Source: Tepidimonas charontis (lineage in GTDB: Bacteria; Pseudomonadota; Gammaproteobacteria; Burkholderiales; Burkholderiaceae_C). Taken from it: a stretch of DNA of 64,000 nt. The position numbers and the translations under genes are program-made. Positions 19,319 to 28,546 of the stretch are shown here, in pieces. The notes beneath the pieces were generated by a model that saw only the letters and a list, made by a program, of their open reading frames with translations, had not been told where the DNA came from and ran no database searches. The stretch is from NCBI RefSeq assembly GCF_007556685.1, contig NZ_VJON01000006.1:1-64000 (forward strand), given 5' to 3'. Within the stretch, counting starts at the first letter, position 1, and every line of letters begins with the position of its first letter.

Positions 19319-20154
19319 GGCGTGGGCTTGCGGTGGCGTGCAGCGCCGCCGCCGGGCGATGGGGAGATCGGTGGTGCGGGGCGCGCGCCGCGCGGCGCAG
19401 CGCCCTTTGGCGCCTGCGGGCTCTGCTGGGCCAACGGGCCCGCGCCGCTGCCTGTCGCCGCCACTCGCGCTGCCGGGGCAGCACGCGATGCGCGCGGACG
19501 TGCCGCGCCTTGGGCGGCGCCGGCTGCCTCGGTCGAGGGCGCTGCTGGCGCCGGCGACGCCGCACTGGGCGCGGCCGCCGTCACGCCGTGGGCGGCGGCG
19601 CGCGCCGCCTGCACCGTCATATCCTGCAGCGCCTGCGCGGCAATGGTCTGAAATTGCTGTGTCAGCGCGCGCCAGAAGCGCACCGGATCGATCTCGCTCG
19701 CGCCCGCCCCTGCGACGGGCGCCGAGCCCGACTGGTCGCCTTCGGACGACGTGGTATCGCGGTCGGACGGGGGGGCGGCATCGTCGGGCGACGCCGCCGT
19801 ACTGGCCGCTGCCCCATCATCCGCCGTATCCGCCAAACCCTGCGCCCAGCGCTGCGCCACGCGCCCCAGGCTGACGTTCATCCCCTGCAGTGTCGCCAGG
19901 GTGAGTTTTTGCACCTCCAGCGCCTGCATCGTCGCTTGCACGGCGCGCGCGTTCTGTTCCAGCCAAAAGTGCACGGCCTTCAAGTCCCGAATACGGCGCT
20001 CCAGCTCCTCGACGTCGAACACCGGCGCCACCCACTGCGCCGCCGCCGGGGCGGCCGTCCCCGCGCCCAGCCCCTGCAAAAACGCAAAACCTGGCACATA
20101 GCGTGCGTAAGGGGCCCATGCGGCCTGCCAAAGGTTCGGATCGGGAGATGTCAT
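19315..20154 (-). CDS. phaM: PhaM-like polyhydroxyalkanoate granule-associated protein
   Basis: PhaM activates PHB synthase PhaC and links granules to the nucleoid. The 279-aa product shows the family core WVAPVFDVEELERRI, LKAVHFWLEQNARAV and LEVQKLTLATLQGMNVS at about residues 45-115. A second conserved block, DPVRFWRALTQQFQTIAAQAL, is at 150-180, and the tail is Ala/Pro/Arg-rich and basic, suited to DNA binding. The start chosen is ATG at 20154 (MTSPDPNLW). Upstream lies a TTGAT-N4-GTCAA box. No phaC or phaP is in the window. It overlaps the FIST gene by 4 bp. Confidence 0.85.
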   Translation of the reverse strand: MTSPDPNLWQAAWAPYARYVPGFAFLQGLGAGTAAPAAAQWVAPVFDVEELERRIRDLKAVHFWLEQNARAVQATMQALEVQKLTLATLQGMNVSLGRVAQRWAQGLADTADDGAAASTAASPDDAAPPSDRDTTSSEGDQSGSAPVAGAGASEIDPVRFWRALTQQFQTIAAQALQDMTVQAARAAAHGVTAAAPSAASPAPAAPSTEAAGAAQGAARPRASRAAPAARVAATGSGAGPLAQQSPQAPKGAAPRGARPAPPISPSPGGGAARHRKPTP

Positions 20155-20250
20155 GACGCCATCCTTCTTCCGGGCGCGCCCCCGCGCCCACGCCCTTAGC
20201 ATGCCACAAGCGCGCCGCCGCGCCCACCCGGTGCCATCGGGGGCATGCGC

Positions 20251-20264
20251 TTGATCGAGGTCAA
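20251..20264. promoter_or_regulatory. FNR/Anr-type box between phaM and the DksA-like gene
   Basis: TTGATCGAGGTCAA matches the FNR-family consensus TTGAT-N4-ATCAA at nine of ten defined positions. It lies 97 bp upstream of phaM and 87 bp upstream of the DksA-like gene and could serve either. Its exact reverse complement occurs upstream of the cytochrome c peroxidase gene. Confidence 0.55.
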
Positions 20265-20350
20265 ACCGGCGCCGATCGTGCGCCGCGGCACGTTGGCAAA
20301 GCCGCGCTTTGGCCTGACAATCGGCCTCGATTGACCGTCACGGATCCACC

Positions 20351-20734
20351 ATGAGCGACGCCATTTCCGATACTTTCGCCCAACAACTGCAACAGATGCG
20401 CAGCGAGCTGCTGGCGCGCATCCGTGCCCAGCGCGGCGGGCGCCTGGGCCGCGCTGAGGTCGCCGAAGACCCCCATACCCTGCAAAGCGGCGACTTGAAT
20501 CAGGCCTACGGCGAGCGGGACTTGGAGCAGGCGCTCAGCGAGCGCGAGACGGCCGAGCTGCGCGCCATCGACGAGGCGCTGGCGCGCATCGCCGCCGGCA
20601 CCTTCGGTTTGTGCGTGGATTGCGGGGCCGAGATTCCCGCGGCACGGCTGCACGCCGCCCCCACCACCTTGCGCTGCCTGGCCTGCCAAGCGCGCTATGA
20701 GCGCGAGCACCCGTCGGCCACGCCGTCGCTGTAG
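20351..20734 (+). CDS. DksA/TraR-family zinc-finger protein
   Basis: A 127-aa protein of the DksA/TraR family, whose members insert a coiled coil into the RNA polymerase secondary channel. The N-terminal two-thirds are helical and charged. The C4 zinc finger is seen as CVDC followed 20 residues later by CLAC near residues 92-115, with GTFGLCVDCG as the family signature. It is shorter than DksA proper (about 150 aa), closer to the TraR/YbiI-like group, so ppGpp-dependent function is not assured. The 3' end overlaps ugpQ by 40 bp on the opposite strand. Confidence 0.85.
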   Translation: MSDAISDTFAQQLQQMRSELLARIRAQRGGRLGRAEVAEDPHTLQSGDLNQAYGERDLEQALSERETAELRAIDEALARIAAGTFGLCVDCGAEIPAARLHAAPTTLRCLACQARYEREHPSATPSL

Positions 20735-21498
20735 GGCTGTGCCGGCCCCAGGGTGTCGACGCGGTCGCTGATGATGCCCTCCACCCCCCACGCGCGCAGG
20801 TTCGCAGCGCGCGCCGCGTCATTGACGGTGTAGGTCAGGCGGCGCCAGCCGCGCGCCTGGCATTGGCCCACGAGCGCTGGCGTCCACAGCGTGTGTTCGA
20901 GCACCACCGCCGCGCATTGCAGTTGCTGCGCCACCTCCCAGCAACCCGGCCACAGACGATCCAACAACAAACCGCGCGGCAGATGCGGGCACGTGCGTTG
21001 CGCTGCCTGCAGGGCCTGGGGTTGAAACGAAGTCAGCAGGGGCCAGGACGGCCCGCCGGGCCGGCCTGCCCCATGCGCGCGCCACAGCGCATCCACCGCG
21101 CGCGCCACCCCTTCGCCGGTTGGCTCTTCGCTGCCCGGGGTGGGCTTGATTTCCAGGTTCAGCCAGGCCCCGCGCGGCAGCGCCCACTGCGCCAGTCGCT
21201 CCAGGCTCAGCAGCGACTCACCGGCATACGCCGGGCTGTGCCAGCGGCCGGCATCCAGTGCCTTTAACTCGGCCCAGGTGAGGTCAGCCGCGCGTCCGCG
21301 CCCATTGGTGGTGCGTTCCAGCGTGGCGTCATGCAGCAAAAACGGCACCCCATCGGCCGCGAGCTTGACGTCGCATTCAAAGGCGCGCCAACCGTAGCGC
21401 CACCCTAATTCGAACGCCGCCAAGGTGTTTTCGGGCGCCAGTTGGCCGGCGCCGCGGTGCGCGATCCAGGTCGGCAGGTCGTCCAGAGTCGAAGTCAT
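20695..21498 (-). CDS. ugpQ: Glycerophosphodiester phosphodiesterase UgpQ
   Basis: Hydrolyses glycerophosphodiesters to sn-glycerol-3-phosphate and an alcohol. It is 267 aa with no signal peptide, so it acts in the cytoplasm on diesters imported by Ugp. The catalytic signatures are IAHRGAGQLAPENTLAAF (general acid/base His), ECDVKLAADGVPFLLHDATLERTTNG and LNLEIKP. It is the last gene of the ugp cluster, 11 bp after ugpC. Confidence 0.93.
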   Translation of the reverse strand: MTSTLDDLPTWIAHRGAGQLAPENTLAAFELGWRYGWRAFECDVKLAADGVPFLLHDATLERTTNGRGRAADLTWAELKALDAGRWHSPAYAGESLLSLERLAQWALPRGAWLNLEIKPTPGSEEPTGEGVARAVDALWRAHGAGRPGGPSWPLLTSFQPQALQAAQRTCPHLPRGLLLDRLWPGCWEVAQQLQCAAVVLEHTLWTPALVGQCQARGWRRLTYTVNDAARAANLRAWGVEGIISDRVDTLGPAQPYSDGVADGCSRS

Positions 21499-21509
21499 GG
21501 TCGCGCTCC

Positions 21510-22529
21510 TCAGTCACCCATGCGCCGACCGCTTTCGGGATCGAAACTGTGCACGCGGTCGGACAGCGGGCGCACGTGCAGCGTGGCGCCCAGCCCCGGG
21601 TGGCAGTCATCGCTTTCGGCCACCCGCACGGTGATCGGCTGCCCGTGGGTGCGACCGTGTATCAGCCGCTCGGCGCCGAGCAGCTCCACCGCTTCCACCG
21701 TGACCGGCCAACCATCGCCGTCGGGCACCACACGCAGATGCTCGGGGCGGACGCCCAGCACCACACCAGTGCGCGCCCCGGGTACCTCACGCAGCAGGTT
21801 CATCGCTGGCGAGCCGATGAAGGTGGCGACGAAGGTCGTGGCCGGGCGATGGTAGACCTCCTCGGGGGTGCCGAACTGCTCCATGCGGCCGGCATTCATC
21901 ACCAGCACGCGCTGCGCCAGTGTCATCGCCTCGACCTGATCGTGGGTGACGAACAGACTCGTGATACCGAGCTCTCGGTGCAGCTTTTGGATTTCCAGCC
22001 GGGTATGCACACGCAGTTTGGCGTCGAGATTGGACAGCGGCTCGTCGAACAAAAACACCTGGGGCTGGCGCACGATGGCACGGCCCATGGCCACGCGCTG
22101 ACGCTGACCACCCGAGAGTTGCCGTGGCTTGCGCTGCAACAGCGTGCTCAGCTCCAGGATCCGCGCGGCATGCTCGACACGGCGCCGGATTTCCTCCCTC
22201 GGCACACCACGCAGTTTCAGTCCATAGGCCATGTTGTCGTATACCGTCATGTGCGGGTACAGCGCGTAGTTCTGAAACACCATGGCGATGTCACGCGCCG
22301 CGGGCTCCAGGTCGTTGACGACGCGGTCGCCGATGCGAATGGTGCCGGCACTGATGGCCTCCAAACCCGCCACCATGCGCAGCAAGGTGCTTTTGCCACA
22401 GCCCGAGGGGCCGACGATGACGACGAATTCGCCGTCATCGATATTGGCGCTCAGGCCGTGGATGGCGGTGACGTGTTGGCGACCGTGTTCGTAACGTTTG
22501 ACGACATCGTCGAAATGGAGAGAAGCCAT
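21510..22529 (-). CDS. ugpC: sn-glycerol-3-phosphate ABC transporter ATP-binding protein UgpC
   Basis: The ATPase that powers G3P uptake. It is 339 aa with Walker [10 protein letters not shown], signature [15 protein letters not shown] and Walker [13 protein letters not shown], then a C-terminal TOBE/OB regulatory domain of the MalK/UgpC type. The ATG at 22529 (MASLHFDDV) is used; longer in-frame extensions run back into ugpE and are rejected. It lies 8 bp after ugpE. Confidence 0.93.
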   Translation of the reverse strand: MASLHFDDVVKRYEHGRQHVTAIHGLSANIDDGEFVVIVGPSGCGKSTLLRMVAGLEAISAGTIRIGDRVVNDLEPAARDIAMVFQNYALYPHMTVYDNMAYGLKLRGVPREEIRRRVEHAARILELSTLLQRKPRQLSGGQRQRVAMGRAIVRQPQVFLFDEPLSNLDAKLRVHTRLEIQKLHRELGITSLFVTHDQVEAMTLAQRVLVMNAGRMEQFGTPEEVYHRPATTFVATFIGSPAMNLLREVPGARTGVVLGVRPEHLRVVPDGDGWPVTVEAVELLGAERLIHGRTHGQPITVRVAESDDCHPGLGATLHVRPLSDRVHSFDPESGRRMGD

Positions 22530-22537
22530 GATGGTGT

Positions 22538-23392
22538 TTATTTTTCGCTGTCCACCAGCCCTTTGACGAACCACCGCTGCATTGCCAGCACGACGATGGC
22601 CGGCGGCAGCATGGCCAACATGGCGGTGGCCATGACGATGTTCCACTCGGTGTAGGCTTCGCCGGCGATCAGCCGCTTGATGCCCAGCACGATTGGGTAC
22701 ATCGATTCGTCGGTGGTGATCAGCAGCGGCCACAGGTATTGGTTCCAGCCGTAGATGAACTGAATGACGAACAAGGCGGCGATACTGGTACGCGACATCG
22801 GCAGCAGCACGTCCCAGAAAAAACGCAGCGGGCCCGCGCCATCGACACGCGCAGCCTCCACCAGCTCATCGGGCACGGTCAAGAAAAATTGACGGAACAA
22901 AAAGGTTGCCGTCGCCGACGCGATCAACGGCACCGTCAGGCCGGCATAGGTGTTGAGCAGACCCAAGCTGGCAATCACTTCGTAGGTGGGGCCGATGCGC
23001 ACCTCCACCGGCAGCATCAATGTCACGAAAATGGTCCAAAACACCCACTGGCGCAGTGGAAACCGAAAATACACGATGGCAAACGCCGACAACAGCGAGA
23101 TGACGATCTTGCCTATGGCAATCGTCAACGCCATCACCAGGCTGACGCCCAGCATGGGCAGACCCGGCGCGAACCGGCTGCCAGTCGATGTTTGGCCGCC
23201 CAACAGCGCCAGACGGTAATTATCCCAGGCGTGGCCGCCGGGCAACAGCGACAGCGGTGCGCTGCTGGCGATATCTTGCGCGCTTTGCGTGGACGCCACG
23301 AAGGTCAAATAGACCGGAAAGGCGACCACGGCGACGCCAAGGATCAAAATGGCATGCGCCAAGGCATCGAGCCAAGGACGTCGCTCCACCAT
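22538..23392 (-). CDS. ugpE: sn-glycerol-3-phosphate ABC transporter permease UgpE
   Basis: Inner-membrane subunit of the Ugp importer, 284 aa with six predicted membrane segments. The MalG-type EAA loop is visible as [25 protein letters not shown]. It follows ugpA by 15 bp, and adjacency to ugpA, ugpB and ugpC defines its role. Confidence 0.93.
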   Translation of the reverse strand: MVERRPWLDALAHAILILGVAVVAFPVYLTFVASTQSAQDIASSAPLSLLPGGHAWDNYRLALLGGQTSTGSRFAPGLPMLGVSLVMALTIAIGKIVISLLSAFAIVYFRFPLRQWVFWTIFVTLMLPVEVRIGPTYEVIASLGLLNTYAGLTVPLIASATATFLFRQFFLTVPDELVEAARVDGAGPLRFFWDVLLPMSRTSIAALFVIQFIYGWNQYLWPLLITTDESMYPIVLGIKRLIAGEAYTEWNIVMATAMLAMLPPAIVVLAMQRWFVKGLVDSEK

Positions 23393-23407
23393 CGTTGTAC
23401 GCCTCGT

Positions 23408-24289
23408 TCAGTATTGCACCCTGCGCTCGACGTAGCGAAACTGCACCACCGTCAGCGCGATGACGATCACCATCAAAATCACCGACTGAGCCGCCGAGCC
23501 GCCCATATCCAGCGCCTTGAAGCCGTCGTAGTACACCTTGTAGACGAGAATCGCCGTGTCCTTGCCCGGCCCGCCCTGGGTCGTGGCGTCGATGATGGCA
23601 AAGGTGTCGAAGAACGCGTAGACGACGTTGATGACGAGCAGGAAAAACGTGGTCGGCGACAGCAACGGAAAGACGATGGTCCAGAAACGCCGCCAGGGAC
23701 TGGCCCCGTCGATGGTGGCCGCCTCGATGAGCGAGCGCGGAATGGCCTGCAAGCCCGCCAGGAAGAATAAAAAGTTGTAGGAAATCTGCTTCCACACGGC
23801 AGCCAACACCACCAGTGCGAGCGCGTGCCTCCCATCGAGCCGGTGGTTCCAGTCGATCCCGACGTACTGCAACGCCCACGCCACCACCCCCACGGGCGAC
23901 GCAAACATGAACATCCACAGCACCCCGGCGACGGCCGGCGCCACTGCATAGGGCCAAATCAACAATGTCTTGTACCAGCGCGCACCACGCACCACACGGT
24001 CGGCCATCACCGCCAACAGCAGTGATACCGACAGACCCACCGCGGCCACCAGCAACGAAAACACCGCCGTCACGCGAAAGGACTGCAGATAGGACTCGTC
24101 ATCGAACAGGCGGCGAAAATGCTGGGCACCAACGAAGTGCAGGTCGCCGCCGAAGACGTCTTGCTCCATGACGCTTTGCAACAGGGCCTGCGCTGCGGGC
24201 CAAAAAAAGAAAACACCCACGATGCCCAGCTGCGGTGCCACCAGCACCCAGGGCAGCCAGCGCGAGGTGAAGCGAACGCGTTTTTCCAT
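23408..24289 (-). CDS. ugpA: sn-glycerol-3-phosphate ABC transporter permease UgpA
   Basis: Partner permease of UgpE, 293 aa with six membrane segments. The EAA loop reads [26 protein letters not shown]. The ATG at 24289 is followed by a basic stretch ([11 protein letters not shown]) before the first helix. A 118-bp gap separates it from ugpB; no hairpin with a T-run was seen there, so the genes are probably co-transcribed with some differential control. Confidence 0.92.
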   Translation of the reverse strand: MEKRVRFTSRWLPWVLVAPQLGIVGVFFFWPAAQALLQSVMEQDVFGGDLHFVGAQHFRRLFDDESYLQSFRVTAVFSLLVAAVGLSVSLLLAVMADRVVRGARWYKTLLIWPYAVAPAVAGVLWMFMFASPVGVVAWALQYVGIDWNHRLDGRHALALVVLAAVWKQISYNFLFFLAGLQAIPRSLIEAATIDGASPWRRFWTIVFPLLSPTTFFLLVINVVYAFFDTFAIIDATTQGGPGKDTAILVYKVYYDGFKALDMGGSAAQSVILMVIVIALTVVQFRYVERRVQY

Positions 24290-24407
24290 CAGCGGTGAAA
24301 GGATGGGTGCCGGAGGCAGACAGCGACCAGCCGAGCAGGACGCCGCCCGGTGTGCAGCGACGTCAGGACCTCACCCGCCGTCGCCCCGAGCCGCACGCAC
24401 CCCCCGT

Positions 24408-25727
24408 TTACAAGCGCCCTTGATGGGCGCGTTGGAAGCGCTCGAGCTGCTCATTGCCGCGCCGCACGGCGTCATTCAAACCTTGCTTGGCGCTCTTGCG
24501 GCCCGCCCACACTTGCTCCAGCTCTTCATCCACAATGGTGCGGATCTGCACGAAATTGCCCAGGCGAATGCCACGCGACTTGTCGGTGGTTTTACGGATC
24601 ATCTGCTCGACCGACACGTCGGTGCCCGGGTTTTCCTTGTAAAAACCGGATTTTTCCGTCAACTCGTAGGCCGCCTTGGTCACCGGCAGATAGCCCGTGC
24701 GCTGGTGGCTGCGCGCGGCCACATCGGGCTTGGACAGGTAGGCGAAGAACTGTGCGACGCCCTTGTAGTCGGCGTCTTTTTTACCCGCCATCACCCACAG
24801 ACTGGCACCGCCGATGATGCTGTTTTGCGGTGCGCCGGGCACATCGGCGTAGTAGGGCAACGTGGCAATGCCGAAGTCGAACTTGGCGTTGCGCTTGACG
24901 TTGCCGTACAGGGCCGAACTGCCGGTGAGCATGGCGCACTCGCCCGAAACATAGGCGGCGTCGGCCGCATTGCCGCGCCCCTTGTAGACGAACAGCCCCT
25001 GCTCGGCCATGTTGGCCAGGTTTTCGATGTGACGCACATGCAGCGGCGAGTTGAAGGTCAGCCGCGCGTCCAAGCCACCGAAGCCGTTGTTGCGGCTGGC
25101 GAACTCCACGTTGTGCCAAGCCGAAAAGTTTTCCAGCTGCGTCCAGCCTTGCCAGCTGGTGGTAAACGGGCACTTGTGACCAGCGGACTTGAGCTTGGCG
25201 GCGACCAAGGTCACGTCGGACCAGGTTTTGGGCGGCTTGTTCGGATCGAGCCCCGCCGCTTTGAACGCATCCTTGTTGTAATGCAGTACCGCCGTCGAGC
25301 TGTTGAACGGAAAGCTCAACATCTGCCCGTTGGGCGCGGTGTAGTAGCCCTTGACGGCATCGACGTAGGCATTGGGGTCGAAGGCCACGCCGGCTTTTTT
25401 CATCACGTCGGCCACCGGCACGATGGCGTTGCGGCTGGCCATCATGGTGGCAGTGCCAACCTCGAACACCTGCAGGATGTGCGGCGCATTGCCGGCGCGG
25501 AAAGCCGCAATCGCCGCCGTCATCGATTCGTCGTAACTGCCCTTGAAGACGGGCACCACCTTGTAGTCTTTCTGGCTGGCGTTGAATTCGTTGGCCAAGT
25601 CGTTGACCCACTCCCCCAGGGCCCCGCCCATGGAGTGCCACCAAACGATCTCGGTTTGTGCCTGCGCACTCATTGCACCGGTGGCAAGCAAGGCGGTGGC
25701 AAGCAGGCGTTTCAGGGTAGGCTTCAT
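24408..25727 (-). CDS. ugpB: sn-glycerol-3-phosphate periplasmic binding protein UgpB
   Basis: The solute receptor of the Ugp system, also binding glycerophosphocholine in some species. It is 439 aa. A signal peptide (MKPTLKRLLATALLATGAMS, cleavage after AQA about residue 23) is followed by the family start TEIVWWHSMGGALGEWVNDL. The ATG at 25727 is chosen over a longer in-frame start because it begins the signal peptide and has GGAGT about 6 nt upstream. The promoter region carries a Pho box and a GlpR-like operator. Confidence 0.94.
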   Translation of the reverse strand: MKPTLKRLLATALLATGAMSAQAQTEIVWWHSMGGALGEWVNDLANEFNASQKDYKVVPVFKGSYDESMTAAIAAFRAGNAPHILQVFEVGTATMMASRNAIVPVADVMKKAGVAFDPNAYVDAVKGYYTAPNGQMLSFPFNSSTAVLHYNKDAFKAAGLDPNKPPKTWSDVTLVAAKLKSAGHKCPFTTSWQGWTQLENFSAWHNVEFASRNNGFGGLDARLTFNSPLHVRHIENLANMAEQGLFVYKGRGNAADAAYVSGECAMLTGSSALYGNVKRNAKFDFGIATLPYYADVPGAPQNSIIGGASLWVMAGKKDADYKGVAQFFAYLSKPDVAARSHQRTGYLPVTKAAYELTEKSGFYKENPGTDVSVEQMIRKTTDKSRGIRLGNFVQIRTIVDEELEQVWAGRKSAKQGLNDAVRRGNEQLERFQRAHQGRL

Positions 25728-25778
25728 TTCGACTCCTTCACGGGTGACGGAACGGTTTGTGTGCACGGCTGGTAGTGG

Positions 25779-25792
25779 CGAACGCGAACGAA
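25779..25792 (-). promoter_or_regulatory. GlpR-type operator upstream of ugpB
   Basis: On the ugpB coding strand TTCGTTCGCGTTCGC matches 13 of 15 bases of TTCGTTTTCGTTCGC in the glpD/glpR intergenic region. Pairs of TTCG elements are typical of GlpR (DeoR-type) operators. It lies 52-65 bp upstream of the ugpB start and downstream of the probable transcription start, a repressor position. Confidence 0.5.
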
Positions 25793-25835
25793 TGCACACA
25801 GTCACGATCGAACCACTTGTTACATTGTCCGAATC

Positions 25836-25857
25836 ATTCGTGACAGTGTAGTGACAA
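25836..25857 (-). promoter_or_regulatory. Pho box (PhoB site) upstream of ugpB
   Basis: Two tandem 11-bp units, TTGTCACTACA then CTGTCACGAAT on the ugpB coding strand, fit the PhoB consensus of CTGTCAC-type repeats with 11-bp spacing. They lie about 109-130 bp before the ugpB start, where a PhoB site would replace the -35 element. The ugp operon is a Pho-regulon member in E. coli, so phosphate control is expected. Confidence 0.65.
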
Positions 25858-25880
25858 AATGCCCAACTGCCTATCGGCCC

Positions 25881-27455
25881 CTAGGGTTTGTCCGGGGTGC
25901 CACACCCCAAGCCCATGTGGCGCTGCAGCCACGCTGCCACCCGCTGCTGCTCGGCCGCGCCCAGCGCCAGCCCCAGTTTGCTACGCCGCCACAGCACGTC
26001 GTCAGCACTACACGCCCACTCGCACTCGACCCAGTGTCGTAACTCGGCCTCGAAGAGCCCAGGCGCGATGGGCTCGCCCAGATCGGCCAGCCGGCGCGCC
26101 GGCTCCAGCCACGACAGCATGCGCGTGCCGTATGCCCGCGGCCAACGGCGGGCGCATGACTCGGGCAGCCACGGCCAGCGCTGGCCCACATAGGCCTCGA
26201 AGCGTTGCATTGCTTGCACGGGGTCGGCACACGACCCCACCACCGCCTCCAGATCGCCCCCGGGCAAGGGGCAACGAGCGGTCCAATCCGCCGCCGATAG
26301 AGGCAACACCGCGCGCAGGCATCGCGCCGCCTCTTGCGCCAAGGTACGGTACGTGGTGATCTTGCCGCCCCACACCGTCAACACAGGGGCCCCGCCCGCG
26401 GTGTCGAGGTCCAGCAGATAGTCGCGCGTGACCGCTGATGGGTCGTTGCTGGCGTCTTCCAGCAACGGCCGCACGCCGCTGTAGTGCCACACCACGTCGC
26501 TGCGCCGCAACGGCCGCCGAAAATAACGTGCGGCCTCGCGACACAGATAGTCGATTTCGTCGGCATCGATCCGCGCCGTGGCCGGATCGCCGCGGTGCTC
26601 GACATCGGTGGTGCCGATCAGCGTATATCGATCGAGATAGGGTATCGCAAACACCACCCGCCGGTCGCTGGCCTGCAGCAAATAGGCATCGTCGTGCCGG
26701 AACAGGCGCGGCACCACGATGTGGCTGCCGCGCACCAGACGCAGGTGGCGACGTGGGGACAGTCCACACTGTTGCTGCAACACCGACTCCGCCCACGGAC
26801 CGGTGGCATTGACCACTACCCGGGCGCGCAGGGTCCATGAGGGTGCGCCCAGGGGTTGCAAGGTCGCGCTCCATCCATCGGCGGCGCGCCGCAGCGCGGC
26901 GCACCGGGTGCGCGTGTACACCTGCGCACCGCGCGCGGCCGCATCCACCGCATTGAGCACGACCAGGCGTGCATCGTCCACCCAGGCGTCCGCGTAGTGG
27001 AAGGCCCGGCGCCAGTGGGGCTGCAGCGGTGCGCCGGCCGGATGGCGGCGCAGGTCGATCGTCCCCGAGGCCGGCAACCAATCCCGCCGTGCCAGATGAT
27101 CGTACAGCCACAGCCCGGCCCGCATCATCCACGCCGGGCGCATGCTCGGGTCGTGCGGGATGACGAAGCGCATCGGCCGGATCAGGTGCGGCGCCAGGCG
27201 CAGCAGCACTTCGCGCTCTGCCAGCGCCTTGCGCACCAGGGCGAACTCGCCGTACTCCAAATAGCGCAGGCCGCCATGGATGAGCTTGGTGGAAGCCGAC
27301 GATGTGTGGGCGGCCAGGTCATGCTGCTCGCACAAGACGACGCGCAAGCCCCGACCGGCCAAGTCGCGCGCGATACCACAGCCGTTGATGCCGCCACCGA
27401 TGATCAAGACATCGGCGGCGGCCCCGGTAGACGAGGAGGATCGGGTTTCGAGCAT
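25881..27455 (-). CDS. glpD: Aerobic glycerol-3-phosphate dehydrogenase GlpD
   Basis: FAD-dependent, membrane-associated enzyme oxidising G3P to dihydroxyacetone phosphate and feeding electrons to quinone. It is 524 aa. The dinucleotide fold IIGGGINGCGIARDLAGRG is at about residues 18-36, followed by TSSASTKLIHGGLRYLE and GTTDVEHRGDP. The C-terminal DAO_C cap ends the chain. It uses the G3P imported by the adjacent Ugp transporter. Divergent to it is a DeoR-type repressor. The operator at 27519-27542 lies between them. Confidence 0.95.
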   Translation of the reverse strand: MLETRSSSSTGAAADVLIIGGGINGCGIARDLAGRGLRVVLCEQHDLAAHTSSASTKLIHGGLRYLEYGEFALVRKALAEREVLLRLAPHLIRPMRFVIPHDPSMRPAWMMRAGLWLYDHLARRDWLPASGTIDLRRHPAGAPLQPHWRRAFHYADAWVDDARLVVLNAVDAAARGAQVYTRTRCAALRRAADGWSATLQPLGAPSWTLRARVVVNATGPWAESVLQQQCGLSPRRHLRLVRGSHIVVPRLFRHDDAYLLQASDRRVVFAIPYLDRYTLIGTTDVEHRGDPATARIDADEIDYLCREAARYFRRPLRRSDVVWHYSGVRPLLEDASNDPSAVTRDYLLDLDTAGGAPVLTVWGGKITTYRTLAQEAARCLRAVLPLSAADWTARCPLPGGDLEAVVGSCADPVQAMQRFEAYVGQRWPWLPESCARRWPRAYGTRMLSWLEPARRLADLGEPIAPGLFEAELRHWVECEWACSADDVLWRRSKLGLALGAAEQQRVAAWLQRHMGLGCGTPDKP

Positions 27456-27518
27456 TGGGCGCCCCTTGGCGCTGCGCTGTGAGGCAGTCGCTGCGCATCT
27501 GTGTACAGCGCCATTTTA

Positions 27519-27542
27519 TTCGTATTTGTTCGTTTTCGTTCG
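27519..27542. promoter_or_regulatory. GlpR-type operator between glpD and glpR
   Basis: A run of TTCG elements, TTCGTATTTG followed by TTCGTTTTCGTTCG, lies 64-87 bp upstream of glpD. It directly abuts a TAAAAT (27513-27518, minus strand) that could be the glpD -10. A near-identical 15-mer precedes ugpB. This placement suits autoregulation and repression of glpD by the divergent DeoR-type protein. Confidence 0.55.
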
Positions 27543-27663
27543 CTTGGATGAACTCTTGATCGCTATCGCGTGCGGTACCGCGCGGGGACGCCGGCGCGCC
27601 GCCCACGGTATTTCCCCTGCTCGCCCCCGAGGGCCGTTCGCTTCGTCGCGCCACTGCGGCACA

Positions 27664-28494
27664 ATGGGGCGCATGGTCTCCAACCCCGCCCCGACGCGCA
27701 CACGGCGCACGCTCAACCCAAGGCAGAGCGAACTGCTGGCCGCCGTTCGTGCTGCCGGCGCGCTCAGCATCGAGGCATTGGCGCAGCGCTTCGGCGTGAC
27801 CCTGCAAACCGTACGCCGCGACGTGCGCCAGCTGGAGGCGATGGGGCTGCTGGCGCGCTTTCACGGCGGCGCGCGCACCCCGGTGTCCACGGTGGAAAAT
27901 CTCGGCTACTCGCAGCGGCAATCGCTCAACGCAGCGGCCAAGGCGCTCATCGCACGCGCGGTGGCGCGCGATATTCCCGCCGATTGCTCGCTGATCTTGA
28001 ATATCGGCACCACCACCGAAGCGGTGGCACGGGCACTGCTGCACCACCGGGGCCTGCGCGTCATCACCAACAATCTGAATGTGGCCGCCATCCTGTCGGA
28101 CAATCCGGAGTGTGAAGTCATTGTCACCGGCGGCGTGGTGCGCGCGCGTGACCGCGGCATCGTCGGCGAGGCGACGATCGATTTTTTGCGCCAGTTCCGG
28201 GTCGACATCGCGGTGATCGGCATCTCGGGCATCGAGAGCGACGGCACCCTGCGCGACTACGATGTGCGGGAGGTGCGCGCCGCGCGCACCATCATCGAGC
28301 ACGCGCGCCAGGTGTGGTTGTGCGCCGATCACAGCAAATTCGGTCGCCCAGCGATGGTGGAGGTGGGCCACATCGGAGACGTCACGCGCGTCTACACCGA
28401 CCGGCCGCCGCCGGCGCCGTTCGACCGCCTGTTGCGGGAAGCCGACGTGGCCTGCGTGGTGGCATCGGCGGCGACGCCGGCCCCCGCCCCCTGA
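27664..28494 (+). CDS. glpR: DeoR-family glycerol-3-phosphate regulon repressor
   Basis: A 276-aa DeoR-type regulator. The N-terminal winged HTH (about residues 16-72) contains LSIEALAQRFGVTLQTVRRDVRQLEA, and the C-terminal sugar-phosphate sensor domain carries ILNIGTTTEAVARAL and the DxNE-like loop LCADHSKFGRPA. Its location divergent from glpD and the ugp genes, plus matching operators at both promoters, supports a GlpR role with G3P as inducer; this is inferred. A second in-frame ATG three codons downstream (27673) is an alternative start. Confidence 0.88.
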   Translation: MGRMVSNPAPTRTRRTLNPRQSELLAAVRAAGALSIEALAQRFGVTLQTVRRDVRQLEAMGLLARFHGGARTPVSTVENLGYSQRQSLNAAAKALIARAVARDIPADCSLILNIGTTTEAVARALLHHRGLRVITNNLNVAAILSDNPECEVIVTGGVVRARDRGIVGEATIDFLRQFRVDIAVIGISGIESDGTLRDYDVREVRAARTIIEHARQVWLCADHSKFGRPAMVEVGHIGDVTRVYTDRPPPAPFDRLLREADVACVVASAATPAPAP

Positions 28495-28546
28495 ACCCGG
28501 GTCGGGCCCGCTCATCGGCTGGCCGGATGGTGGGATCGCCGCATCT

